DNA of 50,812 bases from Streptomyces xiaopingdaonensis (GTDB lineage: Bacteria; Actinomycetota; Actinomycetes; Streptomycetales; Streptomycetaceae): the NCBI RefSeq assembly GCF_000262345.1, contig NZ_AJTQ01000115.1:1-50812 (forward strand). Direction: 5' to 3'. The notes under the pieces were generated by a model. The model was given only the letters and a program-made list of their open reading frames with translations. It made no database searches and was not told the DNA's origin. Positions 24,240 to 33,117 of this stretch are shown here, in pieces. The position numbers and the translations under genes are program-made. Every line of letters starts with the position of its first letter. Positions within the stretch are counted from its first letter, which is position 1.

Positions 24240-25307
24240 TCACACCGTCCGGTGCAGCAGGAAGCCCATCAGTGTCTCCAACTCCCGTGCAGTGGCCGGG
24301 TGCAGGGCGACGTCGTGCAAGCAGGCGTGCGCGGCGGCGAGTTGCTCGCGGGTCTCGTCCAGGGCCGCGGCGCGGCCGCCGGACTCGTCGATCAGGCGGG
24401 AGGCGTGGAGGAGGGAGCGGTCGTCGAGTGGAGTGGGGGAGTTCAGGAGTGCGGCGAGTTCGCGGGAGGCGCGGTCGTCGGTGGTGAGCGCGGTGAGGAC
24501 GGGGTGGGTCTTCTTCCGGTTGCGGAGGTCGCTGTGGACGGGTTTGCCGGTGACGGCCGGGTCGCCCCAGATGCCGAGGAGGTCGTCCACGGCCTGGAAG
24601 GCGAGGCCGAGGTGGCGTCCGACGCGGTCGAGTGCGGTGACGGTCTCCGCGGGGGCGCCGCCGAGGAGTGCGCCGAGGGCGGTGGCGCAGCCGAGGAGCG
24701 CGCCGGTCTTGCGCTCCGCCATGGAGCGGTACTCCTCCGGGTGGACCGCATCAGGGCCCGTCCAGGGGCGTGCCTCGAAGGAGAGGTCCTCCGCCTGGCC
24801 GCGGACGAGTTCGGTGAGGGTCGTGGAGAGTTGGCGTACTGCGGCGCCGGTGGCGGCCGTCGGCGCTTCGGCGAGGGTCCGCACCGCGAGGGCGAAGAGC
24901 GCGTCCCCGGCGAGGACGGCGGGGCCCGTGCCGTACGCCTTCCAGACGGTGTCCCGGCGGCGTCGTGTGGTGTCGCCGTCCATGACGTCGTCGTGGAGGA
25001 GGGAGAAGGTGTGGATCAGTTCGACGGCGACCGCTCCGGGGACCGCGACGCTGCCGTGCGCTCCGGCGGCCTCGGCGCCGAGTACCGCGAGGGCCTGGCG
25101 TACGCCCTTGCCCTCGGAGGCGTCGGGCGCCGGTGTGCCGTCCGCATCGCGCCAGCCGAGGGAGAAGGCGGCCATCTCGCCGGTCCAGGGATGGAGTTCG
25201 CCGACGGCTGTGGCCAGTCCGGGGCGCACCAACTCGCGGCAGCGGCGCAGGACGTCGGCTGCCGAGGTGGTCCCGGACCCGTCGAGTACGGTGCCGGGCG
25301 CGCTCAT
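24240..25307 (-). CDS. Polyprenyl (isoprenyl diphosphate) synthase
   Basis: A 355-residue trans-isoprenyl diphosphate synthase that adds isopentenyl diphosphate to an allylic diphosphate. Both aspartate-rich motifs are clear: [10 protein letters not shown] (DDxxD, near residue 100) and [14 protein letters not shown] near 230, with GDALFALA and the basic KTHPVLTAL also present. Product length cannot be read safely. The start ATG at 25307 overlaps the stop of the upstream TPR gene by ATGA, so the two are translated together. No terpene cyclase or carotenoid gene lies nearby. Confidence 0.93.
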   Translation of the reverse strand: MSAPGTVLDGSGTTSAADVLRRCRELVRPGLATAVGELHPWTGEMAAFSLGWRDADGTPAPDASEGKGVRQALAVLGAEAAGAHGSVAVPGAVAVELIHTFSLLHDDVMDGDTTRRRRDTVWKAYGTGPAVLAGDALFALAVRTLAEAPTAATGAAVRQLSTTLTELVRGQAEDLSFEARPWTGPDAVHPEEYRSMAERKTGALLGCATALGALLGGAPAETVTALDRVGRHLGLAFQAVDDLLGIWGDPAVTGKPVHSDLRNRKKTHPVLTALTTDDRASRELAALLNSPTPLDDRSLLHASRLIDESGGRAAALDETREQLAAAHACLHDVALHPATARELETLMGFLLHRTV

Positions 25308-26410
25308 CGAGGGGTCTCCGCGGCGGGCGTCGCCTCGGGCAGCGGGCCGACGCCCAGTTCGGCGGCGGCCTTGCCGACCATCTCCCGTGCGTGTCGCAGA
25401 CCGATACCTTCCAACGCGTCGCGGAGCGCGGCGAGTTCGGCGGCGGTCTCGGACCGGTCCCTGCCGAGTCGGGCGAGCGACTTGGCGAGTCCCAGCCGGG
25501 AGAGCGCCGTGCCCCGCGGCTCGTCCATCGAGGCGAACTCGTCGAGCGCCTGCGTGTACGTGTCGCGGGCCTCCGGGTAACGGCCGGCGCGGTAGAGGAC
25601 GTTGCCGCGCATCTTGTGGTTGTACGCCAGGGCGCTCGGCAAGTTCATGCGGCGGCAGTCGAGTTCGGCTTCGGAGAGCAGGGCCAGGGCGCGCTCGTCG
25701 TCGCCGTCGCGTACGGACACCACGTCGGCGATGCCGCGCAGCGCCCATGCGCGGCCCCGCACGTCGTCGGCTGTTCGGGCGGTCCCGGCCGCCTCCTCGA
25801 AAAGGGCGAGCGCGGTGTCGTAGGAGCCGGTGTTGCGGTGCATCTGCGCGATGCCTTCCAGTGCCCAGACCGTGTGGCGGGCCTCGCCGCGGCTGCGGGC
25901 CTCCGCGAGGAGTTGCTCGTGGAGTTCGCCGACGGCCCGGTAGTCGCCCTGGATGCGGCCGGTCTCGGCGAGGCCGGCGAGCGAGTAGCCGCGGGCCACC
26001 ACGTCGTCCCCCTGTTCGCCCAACTCGGCTGCGAGACCCAGCAGTCGGTACGCGAGCGAGAAGGCGCCCCGCTGGCGCGCGAGCGTGCCGCCGCTCCACA
26101 CGGCCCATGCCATGGCGCCGACGTCGTCGGCCGAGCGGGCCGCCCGGTAGCTCGCCTTCCACGTCCGGTCGGCCTCCGCGATCCTTCCGAGCCGCCGGTA
26201 CGCCTCCGCGACGGCGACTCCGCAGCGCGCCATCTCCGCCTGTTCGCCGGCCTCTTCGGCGGCCCGCAACTCTTCGACGCCCTTCGCCAGCACGTCGTCG
26301 AGGGACGAGTTCACGGAGAGCGAGCCGAGGGCGCCCTGGTACTCGGGGGCGAACGCCTTGCCTCGTGCACCGTTGCCCCCTGTCGCGGGTTCCTGGGCCA
26401 CCTGTGTCAT
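25304..26410 (-). CDS. Tetratricopeptide-repeat protein coupled to polyprenyl synthase
   Basis: A 368-residue protein made almost wholly of helical TPR repeats (for example AVAEAYRRLGRIAEADRTW, ALEGIAQMHRNTGSYDTALALF, NVLYRAGRYPEARDTYTQAL). It has no DNA-binding domain, signal peptide or membrane segment, so it is a cytoplasmic scaffold or adaptor. Its stop overlaps the polyprenyl synthase start (ATGA), which argues for a joint role, perhaps as a partner of that enzyme (inference). I start at ATG 26410; a GTG at 26431 in frame would add seven residues. Confidence 0.82.
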   Translation of the reverse strand: MTQVAQEPATGGNGARGKAFAPEYQGALGSLSVNSSLDDVLAKGVEELRAAEEAGEQAEMARCGVAVAEAYRRLGRIAEADRTWKASYRAARSADDVGAMAWAVWSGGTLARQRGAFSLAYRLLGLAAELGEQGDDVVARGYSLAGLAETGRIQGDYRAVGELHEQLLAEARSRGEARHTVWALEGIAQMHRNTGSYDTALALFEEAAGTARTADDVRGRAWALRGIADVVSVRDGDDERALALLSEAELDCRRMNLPSALAYNHKMRGNVLYRAGRYPEARDTYTQALDEFASMDEPRGTALSRLGLAKSLARLGRDRSETAAELAALRDALEGIGLRHAREMVGKAAAELGVGPLPEATPAAETPR

Positions 26411-26637
26411 TCGATCCACCGCCACGTACACCTGTTTCCGTCTTGCCGGACCGACGTTAGGGGCGTGCAGGTGGCTGTGGAATCAGCCCTGGTGCTGGTC
26501 AACGCGTCGTACCTGGGGGCTACTCAAGGGGTGCGCGTTCATGTGCGAGTCGTACGGGGCGGCACGGGGGTCTGTCCTCGGAATGCAGAAGGCGCGGGGC
26601 CCCGCGGGGCGGAGGCGGGTACGGGGCCCGGGGTCGG

Positions 26638-26781
26638 TCAGCGCTTCTTGGTCTTCTTCCGCTGCCGCGGGGTCCACTCGCCCCGGTGGCACTGACAGCG
26701 GGAGTAGCCGATCATCGCCGGCCTCTGGCAGGGTTTACCGGTCTTGGTTCGGGTCGATCCGCATTTCGCCTGCTTTCCCAT
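26638..26781 (-). CDS. Small Cys/His protein with phage-like HGG-type zinc motif
   Basis: A 47-residue protein. AGGAGG (26786-26791 on the plus axis, read CCTCCT) stands 4 bases before the ATG at 26781. The pattern is C7-x10-C18-x10-C29-x-C31-H32, read from KCGSTRTKTGKPCQRP and SRCQCHRGEW, followed by a basic tail RQRKKTKKR. This recalls the C-x-T-x-x-G-x-P-C ... C-x-x-H-G motif of small proteins common in phage and mobile DNA, thought to bind zinc. The usual HGG is CHRG here. The basic tail suggests nucleic-acid contact (inference). It is upstream of the TPR gene on the same strand. Confidence 0.6.
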   Translation of the reverse strand: MGKQAKCGSTRTKTGKPCQRPAMIGYSRCQCHRGEWTPRQRKKTKKR

Positions 26782-27042
26782 CCCACCTCCTGGTTCTGTC
26801 GGTCTCTCGTAGGCCATCCTCGTGGAGAAACGTGACGATTCCTGGTCCGTCGAAGCATTCCGTCCGATTCATGACCCTTGGCAGTCCGGTTTCCGCTCCC
26901 CGGGCCGTGAGCAACTCGCCCTGGAATCCCTCCGGTTGACGAAGGCGCGCCGATGCCGTCGAGGCCCCGGCGGCAGGCACGTACGGGCCGGGAGAGTTGG
27001 AGGGTTAGCATATGAGCACCCCCTAGCTCGAAAGAGAATCCT

Positions 27043-28485
27043 GTGACTGTCAATGAGGACGCGTTCACCAACTGGAAGCAGCGCGAGGAGATCGCGGAGT
27101 CGATGATCCCGCTCATCGGCAAGCTGCATCGGGAGCGGGACGTCACGGTCCTGCTGCACAGCCGGTCCCTGGTGAACAAGTCGGTGGTCAGCATCCTCAA
27201 GACTCACCGGTGGGCCCGGCAGATCGCCGGGGAGGAGCTCTCGGTCACCGAGACGCTGCCGTTCCTCCAGGCTCTCGCCAGGCTCGACCTCGGCCCCGCG
27301 CAGATCGACATCGGCATGCTCGCCGCCACCTACAAGGACGACGACCGCGGGCTCCCGGTGGAGGAGTTCACCGCCGAACACGTCGCGGGCGCCACGGGCG
27401 CGAACAAGATCGACCGCCGCGAGTCCCGCGACGTCGTCCTCTACGGCTTCGGCCGCATCGGCCGCCTCATCGCACGCCTGCTCATAGAGAAGGCGGGGTC
27501 GGGCAACGGGCTCCGACTCCGCGCGATCGTCGTGCGCAGGGGCGGTGAGCAGGACATCGTCAAGCGCGCCTCGCTGCTGCGCCGCGACTCCATCCACGGG
27601 CAGTTCCAGGGCACGATCACCGTCGACGAGGTGAACGGCCGGATCATCGCCAACGGCAACGCGATCGAGATGATCTACGCGGACGACCCGACGGCGGTCG
27701 ACTACACGGCGTACGGCATCAAGGACGCCGTCCTCATCGACAACACCGGCAAGTGGCGCGACCGCGAGGGCCTTTCGAAACACCTCCGCCCCGGCATCGA
27801 CAAGGTCGTCCTCACGGCCCCGGGCAAGGGGGACGTGCCCAACGTCGTCCACGGGGTCAACCACGACATGATCAAGCAGGACGAGCAGATCATCTCGTGC
27901 GCCTCGTGCACCACCAACGCGATCGTCCCGCCGCTGAAGGCGATGGCCGACGAGTACGGCGTGCTCCGCGGCCATGTGGAGACGGTGCACTCGTTCACCA
28001 ACGACCAGAACCTGCTGGACAATTACCACAACTCGGACCGACGCGGTCGCTCGGCACCGCTCAACATGGTGCTCACGGAGACCGGCGCCGCCTCCGCCGT
28101 CGCCAAGGCGCTTCCGGACCTGCAAGCGAGGATCACCGGGAGTTCCATCCGCGTCCCGGTGCCGGACGTTTCTATCGCCATCCTCAACCTGCAGCTCGGC
28201 CGCGAGGCGGAGCGCGCGGAGGTTCTCGACCACCTCCGCAACGTCTCGCTCACCTCGCCGCTCAAGCGCCAGATCGACTACATCAGCGCGCCCGACGCGG
28301 TCTCCAGCGACTTCATCGGCTCGCGCCACGCCGCGATCGTCGACGCGGGGGCCACCAAGGTCGAGGGGGACAACGCCATCCTCTACCTCTGGTACGACAA
28401 CGAGTTCGGCTACTCGTGCCAGGTCGTCCGCGTCGTGCAGTACGTCTCCAACGCGGAGTACCCGACGTACCCGGCCGTCGTCTGA
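27043..28485 (+). CDS. gap2: Glyceraldehyde-3-phosphate dehydrogenase, long form
   Basis: The 480-residue enzyme belongs to the GAPDH family, which interconverts glyceraldehyde-3-phosphate and 1,3-bisphosphoglycerate with NAD(P). It carries an N-terminal extension of about 125 residues before the Rossmann start VVLYGFGRIGRLIARLL. The catalytic cysteine is C289 in SCASCTTNAI; a DNTGKW and the C-terminal WYDNEFGYSCQVV confirm the family. The long form is distinct from the glycolytic Gap1 of about 335 residues and is found as a second GAPDH in Streptomyces; which direction or cofactor it uses is not visible. The GTG at 27043 has only a weak AGAGA site. Confidence 0.93.
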   Translation: MTVNEDAFTNWKQREEIAESMIPLIGKLHRERDVTVLLHSRSLVNKSVVSILKTHRWARQIAGEELSVTETLPFLQALARLDLGPAQIDIGMLAATYKDDDRGLPVEEFTAEHVAGATGANKIDRRESRDVVLYGFGRIGRLIARLLIEKAGSGNGLRLRAIVVRRGGEQDIVKRASLLRRDSIHGQFQGTITVDEVNGRIIANGNAIEMIYADDPTAVDYTAYGIKDAVLIDNTGKWRDREGLSKHLRPGIDKVVLTAPGKGDVPNVVHGVNHDMIKQDEQIISCASCTTNAIVPPLKAMADEYGVLRGHVETVHSFTNDQNLLDNYHNSDRRGRSAPLNMVLTETGAASAVAKALPDLQARITGSSIRVPVPDVSIAILNLQLGREAERAEVLDHLRNVSLTSPLKRQIDYISAPDAVSSDFIGSRHAAIVDAGATKVEGDNAILYLWYDNEFGYSCQVVRVVQYVSNAEYPTYPAVV

Positions 28486-28500
28486 CCGCTTCCGGCGAAC

Positions 28501-28545
28501 GGCCGTGGCCGACCGGCGCCCGGAAGCGGGCAGTCGGCCACGGCC
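28501..28545. terminator. Bidirectional terminator between gap2 and the GNAT gene
   Basis: GGCCGTGGCCGAC (28501-28513) pairs perfectly with GTCGGCCACGGCC (28533-28545), a 13-base stem between two converging genes. Confidence 0.75.
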
Positions 28546-28560
28546 GGCCGCCGGAGCGCG

Positions 28561-28983
28561 TCAGGATCCGGCGCCCATCACCCGGTACATGCCGACGGAG
28601 CCGTGGACCGCGGTGTCGGCGAAGCCGAACTTCTCGTAGAGGAAGCGGGCCGGGCCGTCCGCGACGAGGGTGACGTACGCCGTCGCCGGGGCCCGCCGCT
28701 CCAACTCCTCGGCGAGCGCGGCCATGATGCGCTTGCCGAGCCCCCTGCCCTGGTGCGCGGGGTGCACGCAAACGTCGACGATCTGGAACGCGGTGCCGCC
28801 GTCGCCGACGATCCGCCCCATGCCGATCGGCTCGCCCTCGTGGTGGAGGACGACGCCGTACCAGGTTCGGGGCAGTGCGAGGGCGGCGGCCTCGGGCGCC
28901 TTGTCGGAGAGGCCGGCGTCGGTACGCAGGCGCCGGAAGACCTCGACGGTGGGTACGCCCGCCTGCAGCCGGTAGTCGCCCAT
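28561..28983 (-). CDS. GNAT-family N-acetyltransferase
   Basis: A 140-residue single GNAT domain that uses acetyl-CoA. The CoA-binding motif A is plain: VDVCVHPAHQGRGLGKRIMAAL (Q-R-G-x-G-K), followed by ARFLYEKFGF of motif B. The acceptor is unknown. I chose the ATG at 28983, which has GGGAGGG upstream; a longer frame would run into the helicase gene, whose stop is only 48 bases upstream. Confidence 0.9.
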   Translation of the reverse strand: MGDYRLQAGVPTVEVFRRLRTDAGLSDKAPEAAALALPRTWYGVVLHHEGEPIGMGRIVGDGGTAFQIVDVCVHPAHQGRGLGKRIMAALAEELERRAPATAYVTLVADGPARFLYEKFGFADTAVHGSVGMYRVMGAGS

Positions 28984-29030
28984 GGCGCGCCCTCCCGGTG
29001 TGTGCTGCGTCGTCCCGTCCGCCGAGGACG

Positions 29031-30521
29031 TCACCTTCCCGCGCCCTGCCGCGGCTGCCTGTGCGGCCTGCGGGACGAACGGCCCCGCCTGCTGCGGCTG
29101 TTGCGCGGCTTCGAAGCGGACGCGGACGCGGAAGCGGAGGCGGATGCCGCCGACGGCGCGGCCGGCGCGGGGGCGGTCGGCGCGGGCACCGGGACGCCGC
29201 TGGGCGTGCGTGCCCCGGTGATGCGCGCGAGAGCGTCCTCTCCGGGGGCGACGCGTGCCGTCTGGGGCGTGATGCCGGCCGTCGACATCAGGCGCGTCAT
29301 CTCCCGCCGCTGCTCCGGCAGGAGGAGGGTGACGACGTTGCCCGAGGCGCCGGCGCGCGCGGTGCGGCCGGCGCGGTGGAGGTAGTCCTTGTGGTCGGTC
29401 GGCGGGTCGATGTTGACGACGAGGTCGAGGTCGGCGATGTCGATGCCGCGCGCCGCGACGTTGGTCGCCACGAGGGCGGTCACCTCGGAGTTCTTGAACT
29501 GCGCGAGGGTGCGGTTGCGTTGGGGCTGCGAGCGGCCGCCGTGGAGTGCGGCGGCGCGGACTCCGCTCTTGAGCAGGTGCTTGGCGAAGCGGTCAGCGGA
29601 GCGCTTGGTGTCGACGAAGAGGATGACGCGGCCGTCGCGTGCAGCGATCTCGGTGGCCACCGTGCGCTTCTCCTCGTCGCGGACGTGGAGCAGGTGGTGG
29701 TCCATGGTGGTGACGGCGCCGGCCGAGGGGTCGACGGAGTGCACCGTGGGGTCGTCGAGGTAGCGGCGGACGAGGCGGTCGACGTTGCGGTCGAGCGTCG
29801 CGGAGAAGAGCATCCGCTGGCCTTCCGGGTCGACCTGGTCGAGGAGTCCGGTGACCTGGGGCAGGAACCCCATGTCGCACATCTGGTCGGCCTCGTCGAG
29901 GACGGTGACGGCGACGCTCCCCAGTTCGCAGTCGCCGCGGTCGACGAGGTCCTTGAGGCGGCCGGGGGTGGCGATGACGAGTTCGGCTCCGCCTCGGAGC
30001 GCGTCGGCCTGCCGGTTGATCGACAGCCCGCCCACGACGGTCGCCGTGCGCAGCTTCAGCGACTTGGCGTACGGCGCGAGCGCCTCGGCGATCTGGTGGG
30101 CGAGTTCACGCGTCGGCGCGAGCACGAGGCCCAACGGCCGCCGCGGCTCCGCCCGTTGGCCCGCGGTACGGGCGAGCAGTGCGAGTCCGAAGGCGAGCGT
30201 CTTCCCCGAGCCGGTGCGTCCACGCCCCAACACGTCCCGGCCTGTGAGGGAGTTGGGCAGCGTCGCCGCCTGGATGGGGAACGGGGCCTCCATCCCGCGG
30301 TGCGCGAGCGTCTTGAGGAGGGGGGCCGGTATGTCGAGCTCGGAGAAGGAGGCGACGGGCGGGAGCGCGGGGGTGCGGGTCTCGGGGGGTGCGAACTCGC
30401 CGGAGGCCGGGGCGGGCCGGCGTCCCTGCGCAGGGCGCCGGTCGGCAACTGCCTGCTGCGGCCGGCGGCTGCGGCCGGCGCCGCGCGGGGACCGGGTGTT
30501 CTTGCGGGGCGGCTGGTTCAA
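29031..30521 (-). CDS. DEAD-box ATP-dependent RNA helicase
   Basis: A 496-residue helicase with all motifs in order: FPIQAATLP (Q), GRTGSGKT (I), PTRELA (Ia), TPGRLKDL (Ib), DEAD (II), SAT (III), ILFVDT (IV), ARGIDI (V) and HRAGRTARAG (VI). Low-complexity basic or Ala/Ser-rich tails flank the core, including an (AS)n run and an RRGRSSRR end. It should unwind RNA in the cytoplasm, perhaps in ribosome assembly or cold adaptation. The TTG at 30521 has GAAGGG about 8 bases upstream. A cold-shock protein gene lies about 290 bases upstream on the same strand, though a terminator separates them. Confidence 0.93.
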   Translation of the reverse strand: MNQPPRKNTRSPRGAGRSRRPQQAVADRRPAQGRRPAPASGEFAPPETRTPALPPVASFSELDIPAPLLKTLAHRGMEAPFPIQAATLPNSLTGRDVLGRGRTGSGKTLAFGLALLARTAGQRAEPRRPLGLVLAPTRELAHQIAEALAPYAKSLKLRTATVVGGLSINRQADALRGGAELVIATPGRLKDLVDRGDCELGSVAVTVLDEADQMCDMGFLPQVTGLLDQVDPEGQRMLFSATLDRNVDRLVRRYLDDPTVHSVDPSAGAVTTMDHHLLHVRDEEKRTVATEIAARDGRVILFVDTKRSADRFAKHLLKSGVRAAALHGGRSQPQRNRTLAQFKNSEVTALVATNVAARGIDIADLDLVVNIDPPTDHKDYLHRAGRTARAGASGNVVTLLLPEQRREMTRLMSTAGITPQTARVAPGEDALARITGARTPSGVPVPAPTAPAPAAPSAASASASASASASKPRNSRSRRGRSSRRPHRQPRQGAGR

Positions 30522-30765
30522 TGCGGAACCCTTCTCGATGCGGCGCGTATCGAGGAAGTCCGGGGGCGCCTTTGCGCGGTGCGGAGGTTCGCAGGATCGA
30601 GCCGAGGTACAACAGCGGCCAGCGGGGCGGGGGTTGGAGGCGGCGTCTTCGCCGGGCCGGCTCTTCGGTGCGGCCGGACGTCCCGCGCCCGCGGGGGAGT
30701 GGGCCCGGGAGGCGACGGGCGGTGCCGGCTCTCCGGGCGGGCGGCGCCGCGTGCGCCGCACAGAA

Positions 30766-30795
30766 TGTGGCCCGCACCCTGGGGCGCGGGCCACA
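30766..30795 (-). terminator. Terminator of the cold-shock gene
   Basis: TGTGGCCCGC (30766-30775) and GCGGGCCACA (30786-30795) form a perfect 10-base stem 17 bases beyond the csp stop. Confidence 0.7.
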
Positions 30796-30812
30796 CTCGT
30801 CGAACCGGGGCG

Positions 30813-31016
30813 TCAGACGGCAGTGATGTTCTCCGCCTGCGGACCCTTCTGGCCCTGGGTGACGTCGAAGGTCACCTTCTGGCCCTCAAGCAGCTCACGG
30901 AAGCCGGTGGCGTTGATGTTCGAGTAGTGGGCGAAGACGTCTGCGCCGCCGTCTTCCTGCTCGATGAAGCCGTAGCCCTTTTCCGAGTTGAACCACTTTA
31001 CGGTGCCGGTAGCCAA
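30813..31016 (-). CDS. CspA-family cold-shock protein
   Basis: A 67-residue single-stranded nucleic-acid-binding protein. RNP1 (KGYGFIEQ) and RNP2 (VFAHYSNI) are intact, and the WFNSEKG entry loop is present. It starts with TTG at 31016, where AGGAG stands 7 bases upstream; ATG is more usual in this family, so translation may be tuned down. A long 5' leader (over 100 bases) is likely, as in other csp genes, but I could not fix the promoter. Confidence 0.95.
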   Translation of the reverse strand: MATGTVKWFNSEKGYGFIEQEDGGADVFAHYSNINATGFRELLEGQKVTFDVTQGQKGPQAENITAV

Positions 31017-31293
31017 AACTTTTCTCCTTCGGGGCAGTAACCGGAGAGCACTGTGCGCTCCGTGTTGCCGCGATGATCAACCCGTCCGGAGGTACCGGAT
31101 GTAAAAGTCCGCCTCTCGAAGACGCCTTTTCCAGACGGTCCCCGAACGAAGCACTTCAAGCTATGGGAGTCAAAACTGCAACTGTCCTCGACAGTAGCAC
31201 GGTGGGGCCCGACCCCGTAACTCCCGTGTACGTAACGGCGGTACACGGCGACACTCCGTACAGGCGGCCGCAGGTCCGCGGGGAGTCGCGGCG

Positions 31294-33081
31294 TCAGCGC
31301 CCCACCGCGTACCCCTGCATCCCGCGCGGGTTCGCCGCCGCCGCGAGGACCCCGGTCCTCGGGTCCCGCGCGACGGCGCAGAGCCGCCCCTCCGACCACG
31401 CGGGGCCCACGGTGACCTCGTGCCCCCGCTCCCGCAGCCCCTCGACGACGTCCCCGCGCATACGTCCCTCGACGGTGACGGACGCCGGACGCATGGTGCG
31501 CGGGTAGAAGGAGCCGGGAAAGGACTCGGTGTGCCAGTTCGGCGCGTCGATGGCGCCCTGCAGGTCGAGGCTTCCGCGGACGGCGGGGCGGCTCATGGCG
31601 CCGAGGAGGAAGGTGAGCTGCCACTGATCCTGCTGGTCGCCGCCGGGGGTCCCGAAGGCGAGCACCGGCTCCCCGTCACGCAGCGCAAGGGACGGGCTGA
31701 GGGTGGTGCGGGGGCGCCTGCCCGGGGTGAGGGTGCCGGGCAGCCCGGGTGTCAGCCACGTCATTTGGAGCCTCGTCCCGAGGGGGAAGCCCAGCTCGGG
31801 TATGACGGGGTTGGAGTGGAGCCAGCCTCCGCTCGGCGTTGCGCTGATCATGTTGCCCCAGCGGTCGACGACGTCGATGTGGCAGGTGTCCCCGCGCGTG
31901 GCGCCGTTCCGGCCGACCGTCGGCTCGCCCGCGCCCGCCGCTTCGACGGGGACGTCGGGGCCCGGGACGGTGTAGGGAGGCAGCCGCGGTTCCGTGCCGG
32001 GGACGGGGGTGCCGGGGCGCAGCCGCGCGGAGGCCGTCTCGTCGATCAGGGCGCGGCGGGCAGCGGCGTACTCGGGGGAGAGGAGCGCGTCGAGCGGGGC
32101 CGGCGAGGCGTCCCCGTACCACGCCTCCCGGTCGGCCATCGCGAGCTTGGTCCCCTCCACGAGGCGGTGGACGCAGGCGGGGTCCTCCGGGTCGTAGGCG
32201 AAGTCCTCGGGCAGGAGGGCGAGTTGCTGGAGGAGGCTCGGCCCCTGGGACCAGGCGCCCGGCTTGCAGACCGTCCAGTCGCCCGCGTCGAGGCTGGCGG
32301 GTTCCTCGTACGTGGCGCGCCAGGCCGCGAGGTCGTCCCCGGTGAGCGTGCCCGTGTGCCGTTCGCCCAAGGTGTCGAGCGTGGGGCGGGCCGCGGCGCC
32401 GAGCAGCGCCTCGGCCACGAAGCCCTCGCGCCAGACGCGGCGTGCGGCCTCGATCTGCTCCTCGCGGTCGGGCCCCGCGGCCTCGGCCTCGGCGAGTAGG
32501 CGGCGCCAAGTCGACGCGAGTGCCGGGTTTTTGAGCAGTTCGCCGGGTGCGGGCGGGCGGCCGTGCGGGAGGTAGACGGAGGCGGAGTCGGTCCACTCGG
32601 TCGTGAACAACTCCCGTACCGTCGAGACGGTTTCACCGATGCGTTCGACGGCGGGGACGCCGCGTTCCGCGTAGCCGACGGCGTAGTCGAGCACGGTGCG
32701 CAGGCTGCGGGTTCCGTGGTCGCGGAGGAGGAGCATCCAGGCGTCGAAGGCACCGGGCACCGCGGCGGCGAGCGGGCCCGTCCCCGGGACGAGGGAGAGG
32801 CCGAGCGAGGTGTAGTGCGCGACGGTCGCCCCCTGGGGCGCGACGCCCTGCCCGCAGAGGACGCGGACGGGGCCGCCGGCGGGTGCGAGGAGCGCGGGCA
32901 CTTCTCCCGCGGGACCGTTGAGGTGCGGTTCGGCGACGTGGAGGACGAAGCCGGCGGCGACTGCCGCGTCGTAGGCGTTGCCGCCGTCCTCCAGGATCGC
33001 CATGGCGGTCTGCGAGGCGAGCCAGTGGGTGGACGAGGCCATGCCGAAAGTGCCCTGGAGGGTGGGGCGGGTGGTGAACAC
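31294..33081 (-). CDS. Gamma-glutamyltransferase family protein, cytosolic
   Basis: A 595-residue Ntn-hydrolase of the GGT family that cleaves or transfers gamma-glutamyl groups from glutathione-like peptides. The expected autocleavage and catalytic threonine is T399 in GDTCHIDVVD, followed by GNMISATPSGGW and PGGDQQDQWQ of the small subunit. No signal peptide precedes HWLASQTAMAILEDGGNAYDAAVA, unlike periplasmic or secreted GGTs, so it should act in the cytosol. It is the last gene of a peptide importer operon (36 bases after the ATPase gene), which suggests it processes the imported cargo. Confidence 0.9.
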   Translation of the reverse strand: MFTTRPTLQGTFGMASSTHWLASQTAMAILEDGGNAYDAAVAAGFVLHVAEPHLNGPAGEVPALLAPAGGPVRVLCGQGVAPQGATVAHYTSLGLSLVPGTGPLAAAVPGAFDAWMLLLRDHGTRSLRTVLDYAVGYAERGVPAVERIGETVSTVRELFTTEWTDSASVYLPHGRPPAPGELLKNPALASTWRRLLAEAEAAGPDREEQIEAARRVWREGFVAEALLGAAARPTLDTLGERHTGTLTGDDLAAWRATYEEPASLDAGDWTVCKPGAWSQGPSLLQQLALLPEDFAYDPEDPACVHRLVEGTKLAMADREAWYGDASPAPLDALLSPEYAAARRALIDETASARLRPGTPVPGTEPRLPPYTVPGPDVPVEAAGAGEPTVGRNGATRGDTCHIDVVDRWGNMISATPSGGWLHSNPVIPELGFPLGTRLQMTWLTPGLPGTLTPGRRPRTTLSPSLALRDGEPVLAFGTPGGDQQDQWQLTFLLGAMSRPAVRGSLDLQGAIDAPNWHTESFPGSFYPRTMRPASVTVEGRMRGDVVEGLRERGHEVTVGPAWSEGRLCAVARDPRTGVLAAAANPRGMQGYAVGR

Positions 33082-33117
33082 GGGTGCGTGGCCTCCTGGT
33101 CGGGGGTTGCGGGTGGG

